Origin: Megasphaera hutchinsoni
GTDB lineage: Bacteria > Bacillota > Negativicutes > Veillonellales > Megasphaeraceae
NCBI RefSeq assembly: GCF_001553405.1
Contig: NZ_KQ960955.1
Coordinates: 62,001 to 126,000, forward strand
Length of the DNA stretch: 64,000 nucleotides
Reading direction: 5' to 3'
The number at the start of each line of letters is the position of its first letter. The first letter of the stretch is position 1. A program made the position numbers and the translations under genes. Shown piece by piece: positions 44,337 through 53,675 of this stretch. The notes beneath the pieces are model-generated. The model was not told the origin of the DNA. It saw nothing but the letters and a program-made list of their open reading frames with translations, and did not search any database.

Positions 44337-44366
44337 GTCTTATCCTCATTTATTACGGATTAAGAT
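44325..44366 (-). terminator. Terminator of tkt overlapping the 6S promoter
   Basis: TCTTAATCC and GGATAAGA pair with one bulged base on the minus strand, followed by CTTGATTTTTTTT. It begins about 13 bases after the tkt stop. Confidence 0.65.
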
Positions 44367-44379
44367 TCTCTTTCTTTAC

Positions 44380-46374
44380 TTATTTTCTTAATACCTGTTT
44401 TGTTTTTTCAACAATATGGTCTACCGTAAAACCAAATTCTTTAAACAATACCTCTGCTGGTGCTGATGCACCAAATCGGTCTAACGTAACCGTAGCTCCA
44501 TCCAAACCTACATAACGTTGCCAACCAAAAGAGCTTCCTGCTTCAATCGCCACTCTTGCTCGTATAAAAGCTGGCAAAACAGCTTTTCGATAAGCTTCAT
44601 CTTGCTGTTCAAATAATTCCATCGAAGGCATACTAACCACACGTACGGCAATCTGCTGTTTCTGTAATACCGTTTGTGCTTGTAATGCTAATGCAACTTC
44701 TGAACCCGTTGCAATTAAAATAGCGTCAGGAATAGTTTTGTTCGCTTCAGAAATAATATATCCACCGCGTAATGCTTCTTTGCTGCTTCCTGCCAACTGA
44801 GGCAAATTCTGTCGTGATAAAATCAGTGCTACTGGTGTATGTTGACTCGTAACCGCCGTATACCAAGCCGCTGCAGTTTCCATTGCATCAGCCGGTCTAA
44901 ACACAATCATATTAGGCATAGCACGATACATCGCCAATTGTTCTACCGGTTCATGTGTAGGGCCATCTTCACCTACGCCAATACTGTCATGAGTTAGTAC
45001 ATATGTATTAGGCAATTCCATCAATGCCGCTAACCGAATCATCGGTTTCATATAATCGCTGAAAACAAAAAACGTTCCCCCATAAGGATGAATACCGCCA
45101 TGTAAAGCTAATCCATTCATAATACCGGACATAGCTAATTCACGTACACCGAAATGTATATTTCTGCCACGATAATCGGTACGACTAAAATCGCCCCCCT
45201 CTTTCATATACGTTTTATTAGACGGTGCTAGATCGGCACTACCACCCATCAATTGAGGCATCCGTTCTTGTAAGCGATTAATCATGATTTCTGATACACT
45301 TCGTGTTGCTTGTGCTTTATCTTCAAATTGCCAGAACAAGTCATCTTTTAATAATTGTTCTTTGTCTATCCCATGATGCATCGCATTCCATAATTTTCTT
45401 TTTTCTGGATACGCTTCACTATATGCAGAGAACAAACTTTCCCATTCCGCTTGTGCCATTTCTCCTCGTGCACCCAATGATTGATAATACGCATAAACTT
45501 CATCCGGAACAAAAAAAGGCGTGTCTACATCTGGCCAACCAACTTTGTTTTTCAAAGCCCGCACATTATCTACACCTAATGGGGAACCATGGGCTGATGC
45601 TTTCCCCTGCTTGGCTGGACATCCATATCCAATCTCCGTTTTGACCGTAATGAAAGAGGGATGTTCTGTATCCGCCTTTGCTTGCTCAATGGCAGCACCA
45701 ATTGCCTGTAAATCCGTCCCATCTTCTACGGTAATCGTTTGAAAACCAAACGCTTTCATCCGTTCTTGCACATTTTCAGTAAAAGCTAACCTAGTATCTC
45801 CTTCAATCGAAATATGATTACTATCATACAATACAATTAATTTATGTAACCCCAGAGTACCAGCCAAAGAAAAGGCTTCCGATGAAATCCCTTCCATTAG
45901 GCAGCCATCTCCACCCAAAACAAAGGTATAATGATCGACAATAGGATATGCCGGTTCGTTAAACAATGCCGCTAAATGTGCTTCTGCCATAGCCATTCCT
46001 ACCGCCATTGCCATGCCAGCACCTAAAGGACCTGTAGAGGCGTCTACGCCTATCGTTTGCCCATATTCAGGATGTCCTGGTGTAATTGACCCCCATTGAC
46101 GAAAATTCTTAATATCATCTAATTTCACTCCATATCCAAACAAGTGAAGTAACGAATATAACAACATTGATCCGTGTCCACCCGACAAAACAAATCGATC
46201 TCTATTTTCCCACTTGGCATCATTTGGATTATGCTTCATATGATATGCCCACAACTCATATGCCATCGGTGCCGCCCCTAAGGGTAACCCCGGATGACCC
46301 GAATTAGCTTTTTCAATTGCATCTGCCGATAAAATGCGAATAGCATTTACACAGCTTGTATCCATGGTATTCAT
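44380..46374 (-). CDS. tkt: Transketolase
   Basis: A 664-residue thiamine-diphosphate enzyme of the non-oxidative pentose phosphate pathway, full length. The TPP-binding motif is [17 protein letters not shown] (about 152-168). The substrate-binding histidines are in [14 protein letters not shown] and [13 protein letters not shown]. The transketolase signature in the middle domain is [23 protein letters not shown] precedes the ATG. It is a single-gene unit with its own terminator. Confidence 0.97.
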   Translation of the reverse strand: MNTMDTSCVNAIRILSADAIEKANSGHPGLPLGAAPMAYELWAYHMKHNPNDAKWENRDRFVLSGGHGSMLLYSLLHLFGYGVKLDDIKNFRQWGSITPGHPEYGQTIGVDASTGPLGAGMAMAVGMAMAEAHLAALFNEPAYPIVDHYTFVLGGDGCLMEGISSEAFSLAGTLGLHKLIVLYDSNHISIEGDTRLAFTENVQERMKAFGFQTITVEDGTDLQAIGAAIEQAKADTEHPSFITVKTEIGYGCPAKQGKASAHGSPLGVDNVRALKNKVGWPDVDTPFFVPDEVYAYYQSLGARGEMAQAEWESLFSAYSEAYPEKRKLWNAMHHGIDKEQLLKDDLFWQFEDKAQATRSVSEIMINRLQERMPQLMGGSADLAPSNKTYMKEGGDFSRTDYRGRNIHFGVRELAMSGIMNGLALHGGIHPYGGTFFVFSDYMKPMIRLAALMELPNTYVLTHDSIGVGEDGPTHEPVEQLAMYRAMPNMIVFRPADAMETAAAWYTAVTSQHTPVALILSRQNLPQLAGSSKEALRGGYIISEANKTIPDAILIATGSEVALALQAQTVLQKQQIAVRVVSMPSMELFEQQDEAYRKAVLPAFIRARVAIEAGSSFGWQRYVGLDGATVTLDRFGASAPAEVLFKEFGFTVDHIVEKTKQVLRK

Positions 46375-46435
46375 ACTACTTCTCTCCTTTTATTTGCTAC
46401 ATATATTATGAATAAAAGTATACCCTTCTGTCAAT

Positions 46436-46517
46436 AAAAAAAGACTGTCTGTCAATTTATCTTCAATCATACCAATATATCTCGATATTTAGATCTTCAT
46501 TGTCATTCAGTCTTTTT
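46436..46517 (-). terminator. Terminator at the end of the outer-membrane cluster
   Basis: AAAAAGACTG and CAGTCTTTTT (46508-46517 and 46438-46447) form a perfect 10-base stem, extended by a second paired segment (TGACAAT with ATTGACA, one mismatch), and T residues follow. The loop is long (about 45 bases). The first arm overlaps the stop codon of lpxL. Confidence 0.65.
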
Positions 46518-47414
46518 ATATTTTTGTTTTAAATCATACCGACGTGTCCATTTCCACCGATTATGCAACCAAAACCAATCTTCTGGATGTGCTTTAATAT
46601 GGTTCTCTAATATATCATTCAATTGTTGTGTAACCCGATATACAGCATCTTTTTTTGCTTTGCCCGACAAAGGTGTAGATTTTTCTGATACAAAAATAGG
46701 TGGATGAATCGTAATATCATATTGATTCCATGCTCGTTCTGTAATAAATATAGGATAAATCGGATAATTTCCTATACTTGCTAGTTTCGCTGGACCATCT
46801 GCGGTTAATGTTCTTTGCTGAAAAAACTGAACAGGAATACCCGTCATCCCCGGATCTTGATCCATCAACAAACCAATATAATGCCCGCTTTGTAATAACC
46901 GTACCATATCCCGAATGCCTGTTTTATAAGTTACATGCTGCCGCATCAATCGGCGATATTCATTAATAAATTTATCAGCACCTTGACTATTTTGCCTCTG
47001 AGCAACCGAGATTAACGGATATCCTTCCATCGCAAGAGCGGCCCCTAATACTTCCCAATTTCCTGCATGAGAAGCCATAATAATTGCACCTGTTCCTTGT
47101 TTTAGCTGCTCATCCAAATACGCTTTTCCATGCCAAACAATATTTGTAGAAAATCCCTTCGTCTTGTACAAAGGATAGGTCAACACCGATACAATCATCG
47201 TGCCAAAACGCACCGTGCTTGCTTTTGCAATCCTCATTGCTTTTATAGGATCTAATGTTAACCTACAATTCAAAATTTGTTGTTGAGCCAATTTTTTTCT
47301 CTTCTGAGGTACTAATAACCAAAATAACCTTCCTAGCCATTGTGCGCTTTGCCGTCTGCCTGAATACGACAGATGACAAAGAATAAAACTTAACACTTTC
47401 ATTGCTATATACAT
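46503..47414 (-). CDS. lpxL: Lipid A biosynthesis acyltransferase (LpxL/HtrB family)
   Basis: A 303-residue inner-membrane acyltransferase that adds a secondary acyl chain to the lipid A precursor. The catalytic HxxxxE motif is in ASHAGNWEVLG, and a second block is LLMDQDPGMTGIPVQFF. A hydrophobic N-terminal anchor is present, and the C-terminus ends WFWLHNRWKWTRRY as in the family. GGTGATC precedes the ATG. It follows lpxD by eight bases, supporting LPS synthesis. Confidence 0.9.
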   Translation of the reverse strand: MYIAMKVLSFILCHLSYSGRRQSAQWLGRLFWLLVPQKRKKLAQQQILNCRLTLDPIKAMRIAKASTVRFGTMIVSVLTYPLYKTKGFSTNIVWHGKAYLDEQLKQGTGAIIMASHAGNWEVLGAALAMEGYPLISVAQRQNSQGADKFINEYRRLMRQHVTYKTGIRDMVRLLQSGHYIGLLMDQDPGMTGIPVQFFQQRTLTADGPAKLASIGNYPIYPIFITERAWNQYDITIHPPIFVSEKSTPLSGKAKKDAVYRVTQQLNDILENHIKAHPEDWFWLHNRWKWTRRYDLKQKYKKTE

Positions 47415-47422
47415 AAGATCAC

Positions 47423-48451
47423 CTATGCGTGTTTTGTTTCTAATTCACGTATTTTTTTTTCTAATGCCTTTATTTTTTTCACTAAGCTAGGCAAATGCTT
47501 TATATGTGCTTGTGTACGACTCCATTCCATATGTGGACGAGCTGGAAATCCCGCATATACGCCTCCCTTAGCAATATTTCCTGTAATTCCAGTCTTGCCT
47601 GCAAAAACGGCATTGTCGCAAATCGTAACATGCCCAGTACATCCCGTTTGCCCAGCAAACGTAACATGATTTCCCGCTTTTGTACTACCGGCAATACCCG
47701 TTTGAGCAATCAAAAAACAATCTTCTCCTATTTCCACATTATGCCCTAAATGAACTAAATTATCTATTTTCGTTCCTCGCTGAATACATGTCGAACCCAA
47801 TGTCCCATTATCAATGCAAGTACAAGCTCCAATTTCTACATCATCGCTAATATCCACATTTCCAATTTGAGGAATACGAATATGTTTACCATTTTTCGTA
47901 GCAAATCCAAATCCCTCTCCCCCAATAACAGCATGTGCACGAATAACCGCATTTTCTCCAATACGACAATTTTCATGGATAACAGCACCGGGATAAATAG
48001 TTGCACCCTTTCCAATTTTAACATTGTCCCCTAAAAACACATACGGATAAATGCTACAATTATCCCCTATTTCCACCTGTCTCCCAATGACTACATATGG
48101 CATAACAGCTGTATTCTTTCCTATTTTAGCTGTCTTATCAATAATCGCAGTAGGATGAATTTCAGCTACAATTTCTTGACGCGGGTGAAATAGAAGAAGT
48201 AGTTGAGAAAAAGCAAGCCGAGGATTATCTACAATAATTAATGTGTTATCTCCGGCTGGAACTTCTCGCTCAACGATAATAGCACCTGCTTTCACCTGTG
48301 GTAAATACTCTGTATATGGATCAACAGCAAACGTAATATCATGACCACCTGCCTCTTGTAATCCTTTTACATCATCAATGATAGTACTACCCATTCCCAC
48401 ATATGTACCACCTACAAATTCTGCCAATTCCTGTACCGTTTTTTTCACCAC
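47423..48451 (-). CDS. lpxD: UDP-3-O-(3-hydroxyacyl)glucosamine N-acyltransferase
   Basis: A 342-residue left-handed beta-helix acyltransferase, third enzyme of lipid A synthesis. The N-terminal uridine-binding domain runs to about residue 100. Hexapeptide repeats of the I-G-x-N/D type fill residues 100-300, and the catalytic His is in VHLGHNVEIGED. The C-terminus forms a charged helix. The start is a GTG with AAAGGAG six bases upstream. It lies between the OmpH-type lipoprotein and lpxL, a classic order. Confidence 0.96.
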   Translation of the reverse strand: MVKKTVQELAEFVGGTYVGMGSTIIDDVKGLQEAGGHDITFAVDPYTEYLPQVKAGAIIVEREVPAGDNTLIIVDNPRLAFSQLLLLFHPRQEIVAEIHPTAIIDKTAKIGKNTAVMPYVVIGRQVEIGDNCSIYPYVFLGDNVKIGKGATIYPGAVIHENCRIGENAVIRAHAVIGGEGFGFATKNGKHIRIPQIGNVDISDDVEIGACTCIDNGTLGSTCIQRGTKIDNLVHLGHNVEIGEDCFLIAQTGIAGSTKAGNHVTFAGQTGCTGHVTICDNAVFAGKTGITGNIAKGGVYAGFPARPHMEWSRTQAHIKHLPSLVKKIKALEKKIRELETKHA

Positions 48452-48462
48452 TCTAAACTCCT

Positions 48463-48882
48463 TTACTGCAATTTTGCAATGACTTCAGGTGTAACATCAA
48501 TACCACCTTGAGGTGCTGCTTCTTTATATACAACAATTCCTACTTTTTTTTCTTTTGCAATCCCTGCTAATTGACTTTCTAATTGTGCTTGAAATTGTCG
48601 TTGCATACTCGTTGCATAGATTTGCATTTCTTGCTGTACTTGTTGTTCTTTTTTCTGATATTCCGCAGGAGAAAGTTGACTTTTCGCCGCAATCAACTCT
48701 TGCTGCTTCTGATTTTCTTTATTTTCAATATCTTTTTTTATCTTTTGTGCTGCTGGGGCTTTTTCCATAACCTGATTCATGTCCACCGTTCCCACACGAT
48801 CAGCACTTCCACACCCAGCAATCATTCCCACCATTACAACCAACGAAAATCCTGTTATGATTTTCCGTATTTTCAAATTCAT
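48463..48882 (-). CDS. OmpH/Skp-family lipoprotein
   Basis: A 139-residue protein of the Skp (OmpH) chaperone family, which holds unfolded outer-membrane proteins in the periplasm. The N-terminus has a lipoprotein signal ending GMIAGC (Cys near residue 24), so it is predicted to be membrane-anchored, unlike soluble Skp. The mature part starts VGTVDMNQVMEKAP and has two long Gln/Lys-rich helices followed by the short beta segment GIVVYKEAAPQGGIDVT. AGGAGG precedes the ATG. It lies next to lpxD and a second OmpH gene. Confidence 0.88.
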   Translation of the reverse strand: MNLKIRKIITGFSLVVMVGMIAGCGSADRVGTVDMNQVMEKAPAAQKIKKDIENKENQKQQELIAAKSQLSPAEYQKKEQQVQQEMQIYATSMQRQFQAQLESQLAGIAKEKKVGIVVYKEAAPQGGIDVTPEVIAKLQ

Positions 48883-49033
48883 GCCAACTTCCTCCTGTCA
48901 TCTTAAATTTGCAATAATGTCTACCATTCGCCATACTTTTATACGAGAAAAAACATTTTTACAATAAGATGTATTATTTTCTTCCTTCTTCTAACGCCAA
49001 GTAAATCCCTCTCAACCTAACAACTTATAAAAA

Positions 49034-49136
49034 ATGACTATCCTTTCTGTCTATTGCCTTCTCATTAATGACCATATAACAAACCTCAGCTTATTATATG
49101 GGATGTTATGCCACGCCCTTTCCTGCCGATAGTCAT
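49034..49136 (-). ncRNA. Structured intergenic element between the two ompH genes
   Basis: Outer arms ATGACTATC (minus strand, 49128-49136) and GATAGTCAT (49034-49042) close a loop of about 85 bases. Inside it CCATATAA and TTATATGG form an 8-base hairpin. TTTTTTATAAG follows the closing arm. It could be a complex terminator of the upstream ompH transcript or a cis-acting RNA before the lipoprotein gene. The region from 48883 to 49033 is otherwise empty. Confidence 0.4.
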
Positions 49137-49139
49137 CAT

Positions 49140-49625
49140 TTATTTAGCTGGCGTATCACTCATTTTTTTAGCAACTTGTTCGGTAATATCTGTCCCTCCA
49201 TACAATACAGCACGCTTATCTAAAACGACGCTCAGTCCTTTTGTTTTAGCGACATCACCGATAGCTGTTTCCACTTTAGCTTGTACTGTTTTAATTAATT
49301 CTTGATTTTTTTGTGCTAATTCAGCCTGCATTTTTTGGAATAATTCTTGTTTTTGTTCTTCTGTCATATTTGCCGATTGTTGTTCAAACTGTTTTTGCAT
49401 ATCTGAGCTGATTTGTTGCATTTTCTGCTGGGCTTCTTGAATGTCTTTATTATCAGGCGGTACAGCCTTACTCATATCTACAACCCCTATATTACTAGAT
49501 GGTGCGGCATCTACAGGATTTCCCATTTGCATCACTGCCAAACCAGCAATACTTAGAACAAATATAACTGCAATCGCTGCTGAAAATACTTTTACATTTT
49601 TTTTGTTACCTAATTCTGACATCAT
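49140..49625 (-). CDS. OmpH/Skp-family periplasmic chaperone
   Basis: A 161-residue Skp-like protein. A single N-terminal hydrophobic segment (VFSAAIAVIFVLSIAGLAVM) acts as signal or anchor, with an Ala-rich possible cleavage site (VDAAPSS). The mature part opens NIGVVDMSKAVPP and continues as a long Gln/Met/Lys-rich coiled-coil pair (about 55-130), then LSVVLDKRAVLYGGTDIT as the closing beta hairpin. GGAG precedes the ATG. It is 21 bases downstream of the unknown exported protein and bamA. Confidence 0.88.
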   Translation of the reverse strand: MMSELGNKKNVKVFSAAIAVIFVLSIAGLAVMQMGNPVDAAPSSNIGVVDMSKAVPPDNKDIQEAQQKMQQISSDMQKQFEQQSANMTEEQKQELFQKMQAELAQKNQELIKTVQAKVETAIGDVAKTKGLSVVLDKRAVLYGGTDITEQVAKKMSDTPAK

Positions 49626-49645
49626 AATAACATTACTCCTTTATT

Positions 49646-50923
49646 TTACATATATCCTAACAAACGAATCCAATGATCCGTTGATGACACCACATATTCT
49701 ATCCCTAAATAATTACGCATCCGATGACGAAATCCCCATTCATTACGCTTCATCGTCATATTACGATCCCAGCGCCATTGCCATCGTTTTTGCCAATCAA
49801 CATTCCCAAAAACATGTACTGTTTCATCTGCCGTTTCATACCGGATACCTAACTGCACCCGTTTGGCTTGACAAAAATATCCTAATCTCATATTCCATGT
49901 AAAATTACCTGGGCGTAACTGCACATCTGTAAAAACTTCATGCTGTGTCCCTATTTTTCTACCAAGATGAGCTTGTAACACTGTTTCTCCTATGTATTGA
50001 TTCTGCGTTCTACCAATATCCATATACACTAATCCACGAATATCATATATCCGTGTTTTAGCCTGCAAATAAATCTGCGTTTTTTCCCCCACAAACAGCT
50101 TAGGTGTAACATTAATTTTGTATCTTCTAATGACACCTTGTTCAGACATGTCTTTATAAATTTGTTCTTGTATCGCCATACTATGCCGTTTAATAAAATC
50201 TATAGGTAATCCTTCCAACCCAGCATATTTATTTGCCACATTTCGTTGTGCCTGCAAAAAAAGAAGCTGAGGAACATGTTCTGATTCAACATTCGCCTCA
50301 ACCTGTCGCACCACGGGCAATTTAGGAATAAAGAAAATGGTAACAGCACTAGTTTTCCCTGGTTTAATTGTAATATGGGCATAAAACTCAGGTAGCATAT
50401 CGGCTATTTTTTTTTCTAATACCTCTTTAACCGTAAATTGTGCCCAATCTAATGACTCTATAGGAAGCCCCAATAAAAGATTATCGACAACTCCTTCTAT
50501 AGATTGTATATCTTCTTGAATATAAGTTTTTCCTAAGGGAGTAACCGCTCCATAATCCATAGAAAGCGTTACCTTTTGAACCGTATCATTCCAAGGACGG
50601 ATACGCACCATCAATTGCGTATCCGTTCCTGGTTTGAGAGAAATATCATCTACGGTATAACCAATTAAAACACGATTGACAATATCATTTAACGTACGGA
50701 CATATGCCGCTTGTTGAGCCTTAATGGTCTGACTATCTTGATTTAATAACACATGATTGCCTACCGTTTGAATACTGGCCCCAATCCGTGCTTGCACAAT
50801 AGGCGGCAACGTGTATTGTGCCGTTTTCACTGTAACCTGAACATGTGTAATGGGAGCAGCCGAAACTGGAAAAACGAATCCCATTAACAACATACATAAC
50901 GGTATCCATTTTTTTTTCATCAT
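49646..50923 (-). CDS. Exported protein of unknown function, bamA-linked
   Basis: A 425-residue protein with a clear signal peptide (MMKKKWIPLCMLLMGFVFPVSA). The N-terminal two-thirds alternate helices and strands in a POTRA-like rhythm, though I cannot assign domains. From about residue 285 to the end there are repeated amphipathic beta-strands rich in Tyr and Trp (VYMDIGRTQNQYIGETVLQ, WQKRWQWRWD), consistent with an outer-membrane barrel. It sits 17 bases after bamA and before ompH, so a role in envelope assembly is likely. No known family is recognised. Confidence 0.7.
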   Translation of the reverse strand: MMKKKWIPLCMLLMGFVFPVSAAPITHVQVTVKTAQYTLPPIVQARIGASIQTVGNHVLLNQDSQTIKAQQAAYVRTLNDIVNRVLIGYTVDDISLKPGTDTQLMVRIRPWNDTVQKVTLSMDYGAVTPLGKTYIQEDIQSIEGVVDNLLLGLPIESLDWAQFTVKEVLEKKIADMLPEFYAHITIKPGKTSAVTIFFIPKLPVVRQVEANVESEHVPQLLFLQAQRNVANKYAGLEGLPIDFIKRHSMAIQEQIYKDMSEQGVIRRYKINVTPKLFVGEKTQIYLQAKTRIYDIRGLVYMDIGRTQNQYIGETVLQAHLGRKIGTQHEVFTDVQLRPGNFTWNMRLGYFCQAKRVQLGIRYETADETVHVFGNVDWQKRWQWRWDRNMTMKRNEWGFRHRMRNYLGIEYVVSSTDHWIRLLGYM

Positions 50924-50940
50924 ACTGTCCCCCCATTATA

Positions 50941-52971
50941 TTAGAATTTACCGCCAAAGCTAAAATGGAATTTACCTCCATTTTGTCCCCATGCATAATC
51001 TAATCGAACGGGACCAATCGGTGTAGTAACGCGGAATCCTAATCCACCTGCTGCATGTAATTTATTACCATCCTGGTATCCTTCAATATCTTGTGTGCCA
51101 CCCCATGCATTACCTACGTCAGCAAACACAACCCCTTGAATTTTTTTTGCAATAGGATATCTGTATTCCAATGTTGCAGCATACATTTTCTTGCCTCTAA
51201 ACTCATCATCTTCATAACCACGAATTGTATCCGCTCCACCTAAAGCAAATAATTCATTATAAGGAACCGAGCCAAAGCCTATACCACCCATTAAACGAAA
51301 GGCAAGCACACGTCCATTGCTAACTTTATGATATGTCCGTGCTTCAGCAATAAATTTTGTATACTTAAAATCACCGCCTAATCCATATCCAGTAACAATA
51401 GATGTTAAAGAGATGCGTTTTCCTCGTGACGGATCAAAAACATTATCTCGATTATCAAATACATGTGCCCATGTCAAGCTATGTGAACGACCAAAATTAT
51501 TTTTTAAAAACTGTTTGCTCTTCACATCACCAGCAAGATAGTCTTTCCCACTAATAGCTCGCAAGTATTCGCTCTTCTTTAATTCCAAAGTAAAGTAATC
51601 TGCCGAATATTCACCCCGTGACCGACCATACGTAATCCCTAATCCTCGTGTTTTCTTTTCATACGTAGCAATGGCCTTGCCGCCACTACCATAATCAGTT
51701 TGTTGTCCCTTTCTATCATATAAACTAAATCCTAATGAATCGCCATATTTATTTAACCATGGATGTGTATATGATAAACTGTGGTTCTTATTCGAACGCG
51801 ACTTGCCACCAAATTCCCAATTAATATTTACTTTATCACCCGTACCACGCAAATTCGTTTCACTTAAGCCTATTACTCCGACAAAACCATCCGCATCGGA
51901 ATATCCTGCACCGATAGTAATAGAGCCTGTCTTTTGTTCTGCTACTTCAATTTCCAAAATAACATTTTGTGGGTCTTGTTGTCCTTGTAATAACCGCACA
52001 TTAACATCTTCAAAATATCCCGTATTATAAATACGTTGGATACTACGGCTCACTAATTCTTTATTAAAAATATCACCCTTACCTAACCGCATTTCACGTA
52101 AAATAACATGAGCTTTCGTCTTTATATTACCACGAATACGAATATCTTCTATTTGGGCCTCCGAAATCCCAATACATAATACCCCAGAATCGTTCATTTT
52201 CACTTCGGAAACATGGCTAATCATATATCCCCAATTATTATATAATAAATTAATATTTGCAACATCCTTACTGAGGAAAGTCGTATTTAACGTCATACCT
52301 GGTTTAATGTTTAATAATTGATGCAATTTCGTTGCAGGAATAGATTTATTTCCTCTAATAGAAATACGAGTAATTCTCGGATTTTGTTTAACAACATAAA
52401 TTAACTTCACGCCTTCTGGCACTACTTGAAAAGTCGGTTTTATCGTTGCAAACAATCCAGATGCACCCAATATATTAACATCATGCCGTAAATAATTCGC
52501 TTGCACTGCATCCCCTACTTGCAAGATAAACCGTTTTTTTAAGGCCGCTTCCAATTGCTTATCCTCAACATTGGCAACTTGAATAGAAGTAATCGTTTTC
52601 CCAATATATTTAGCAATATCAGCATCACTCACTTCATCTCCATAAGGCAAATTCATTTCCGCACCTGGCTGTAACACAGCAAATGGTTGAGATGGCACGC
52701 TTTGGTCAATCATAACATCTCCAATACCAGTAAAATATCCGACTGGTTTACCCTTAAATGTAGAACGCAACCCTGTTTGGGCTGACACTTCCGACGCTTG
52801 ATTTGCTACTTGTGACATAATCGCGTTATTACTTTCCTGGTCTCCCTGTGTCGCTGCTTGTGTTATCGTAGGAGCCATCGTTGACATTTCTTGATTAGCT
52901 GCCCATGCAGGACCTGCCATCAATGCACTAGTTATCATTACCGTCAAAAGTTGTTTCGTACATGTTTTCAT
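50941..52971 (-). CDS. bamA: Outer-membrane protein assembly factor BamA
   Basis: A 676-residue Omp85 protein. A signal peptide (MKTCTKQLLTVMITSALMAGPAWA) is followed by a Ser/Gln-rich region of about 90 residues. Three POTRA domains are recognisable (starts near KTITSIQVANVED, PRITRISIRGNKSI and AQIEDIRIRGNIKT) rather than the five of E. coli. The 16-strand barrel then carries the conserved RGYEDDEFRG loop motif and ends in the aromatic FSFGGKF. The ATG at 52971 has GGAGG six bases upstream. It inserts beta-barrel proteins in the outer membrane. Confidence 0.95.
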   Translation of the reverse strand: MKTCTKQLLTVMITSALMAGPAWAANQEMSTMAPTITQAATQGDQESNNAIMSQVANQASEVSAQTGLRSTFKGKPVGYFTGIGDVMIDQSVPSQPFAVLQPGAEMNLPYGDEVSDADIAKYIGKTITSIQVANVEDKQLEAALKKRFILQVGDAVQANYLRHDVNILGASGLFATIKPTFQVVPEGVKLIYVVKQNPRITRISIRGNKSIPATKLHQLLNIKPGMTLNTTFLSKDVANINLLYNNWGYMISHVSEVKMNDSGVLCIGISEAQIEDIRIRGNIKTKAHVILREMRLGKGDIFNKELVSRSIQRIYNTGYFEDVNVRLLQGQQDPQNVILEIEVAEQKTGSITIGAGYSDADGFVGVIGLSETNLRGTGDKVNINWEFGGKSRSNKNHSLSYTHPWLNKYGDSLGFSLYDRKGQQTDYGSGGKAIATYEKKTRGLGITYGRSRGEYSADYFTLELKKSEYLRAISGKDYLAGDVKSKQFLKNNFGRSHSLTWAHVFDNRDNVFDPSRGKRISLTSIVTGYGLGGDFKYTKFIAEARTYHKVSNGRVLAFRLMGGIGFGSVPYNELFALGGADTIRGYEDDEFRGKKMYAATLEYRYPIAKKIQGVVFADVGNAWGGTQDIEGYQDGNKLHAAGGLGFRVTTPIGPVRLDYAWGQNGGKFHFSFGGKF

Positions 52972-52982
52972 AAAATCCTCCA

Positions 52983-53543
52983 TTATTCACTTTGTATTTC
53001 CGCACGTTGCAAACTGACTCTTGCCGCTTGTACGGTTTCTTGCATTTGTCTTTCTGATAAAATCTTTTCTTCTTTATCCTGTTTTGATGCTACTACTGGT
53101 TGTACCTCAGCAGTCCGTATTGGTATAGAAGAAGGCTGATGTTTTGTTTCCCGATGTGTCTTTACATCAGAAAACACAATTGGTTCTGTCTGCGTCGTCT
53201 TTTTTTTCGTTTCCCCCTTTAACTCATGTGAAGTTATCGAAGCAGATACAGATGTTGTTTTTTGTACAGAAGAGGTCGATAAATTATTTTTTTCATTCAA
53301 AAAAAACATGCCATTATAAATAATAACTACTACTACACACAAACAGCTAAAACCTATCAATACTCGTTTTATACTGCTATAATATTGGTTTTGTTTGCGC
53401 ATGTTTTTCATTTCCGCTTCAGCAAGCATCAAATTTAATTCCCCTTTAATCCCTGCATCAGTCGCAAAAGCACGCTCTGCTTTTTCTAACCAAATTCGTG
53501 CAGAACGAACATGTACCGCCATTTTTTTATCCCTCTTCTTCAT
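52983..53543 (-). CDS. Single-pass membrane protein of unknown function
   Basis: A 186-residue protein. A charged cytoplasmic N-terminal part with an LEKAERAF helix is followed by one transmembrane segment (VLIGFSCLCVVVVIIYNGMFFL, about 62-83). A low-complexity Ser/Thr/Lys-rich external part ends with a helix (QETVQAARVSLQRAEIQSE). GGGAG precedes the first ATG; a second ATG at codon 8 also has a usable site. It lies 11 bases upstream of bamA and downstream of the sigma factor gene. Family not recognised. Confidence 0.65.
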   Translation of the reverse strand: MKKRDKKMAVHVRSARIWLEKAERAFATDAGIKGELNLMLAEAEMKNMRKQNQYYSSIKRVLIGFSCLCVVVVIIYNGMFFLNEKNNLSTSSVQKTTSVSASITSHELKGETKKKTTQTEPIVFSDVKTHRETKHQPSSIPIRTAEVQPVVASKQDKEEKILSERQMQETVQAARVSLQRAEIQSE

Positions 53544-53675
53544 AGTTAGCTCCCTTCTAGACTATGTTATTAAAATCCTATAAAGAAGCCTTTTTTTCAA
53601 CAGATAAAAAGTTTCAAAATGAATATATTAACCATACATTCATTCTATTTGCTCTTTTTTACTCAACGACAATAC

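Noticed and set aside
49441-49902. 153-codon open frame on the plus strand
   Set aside because: It is antisense across the ompH gene and the exported-protein gene; both minus-strand genes have signal peptides and ribosome binding sites.
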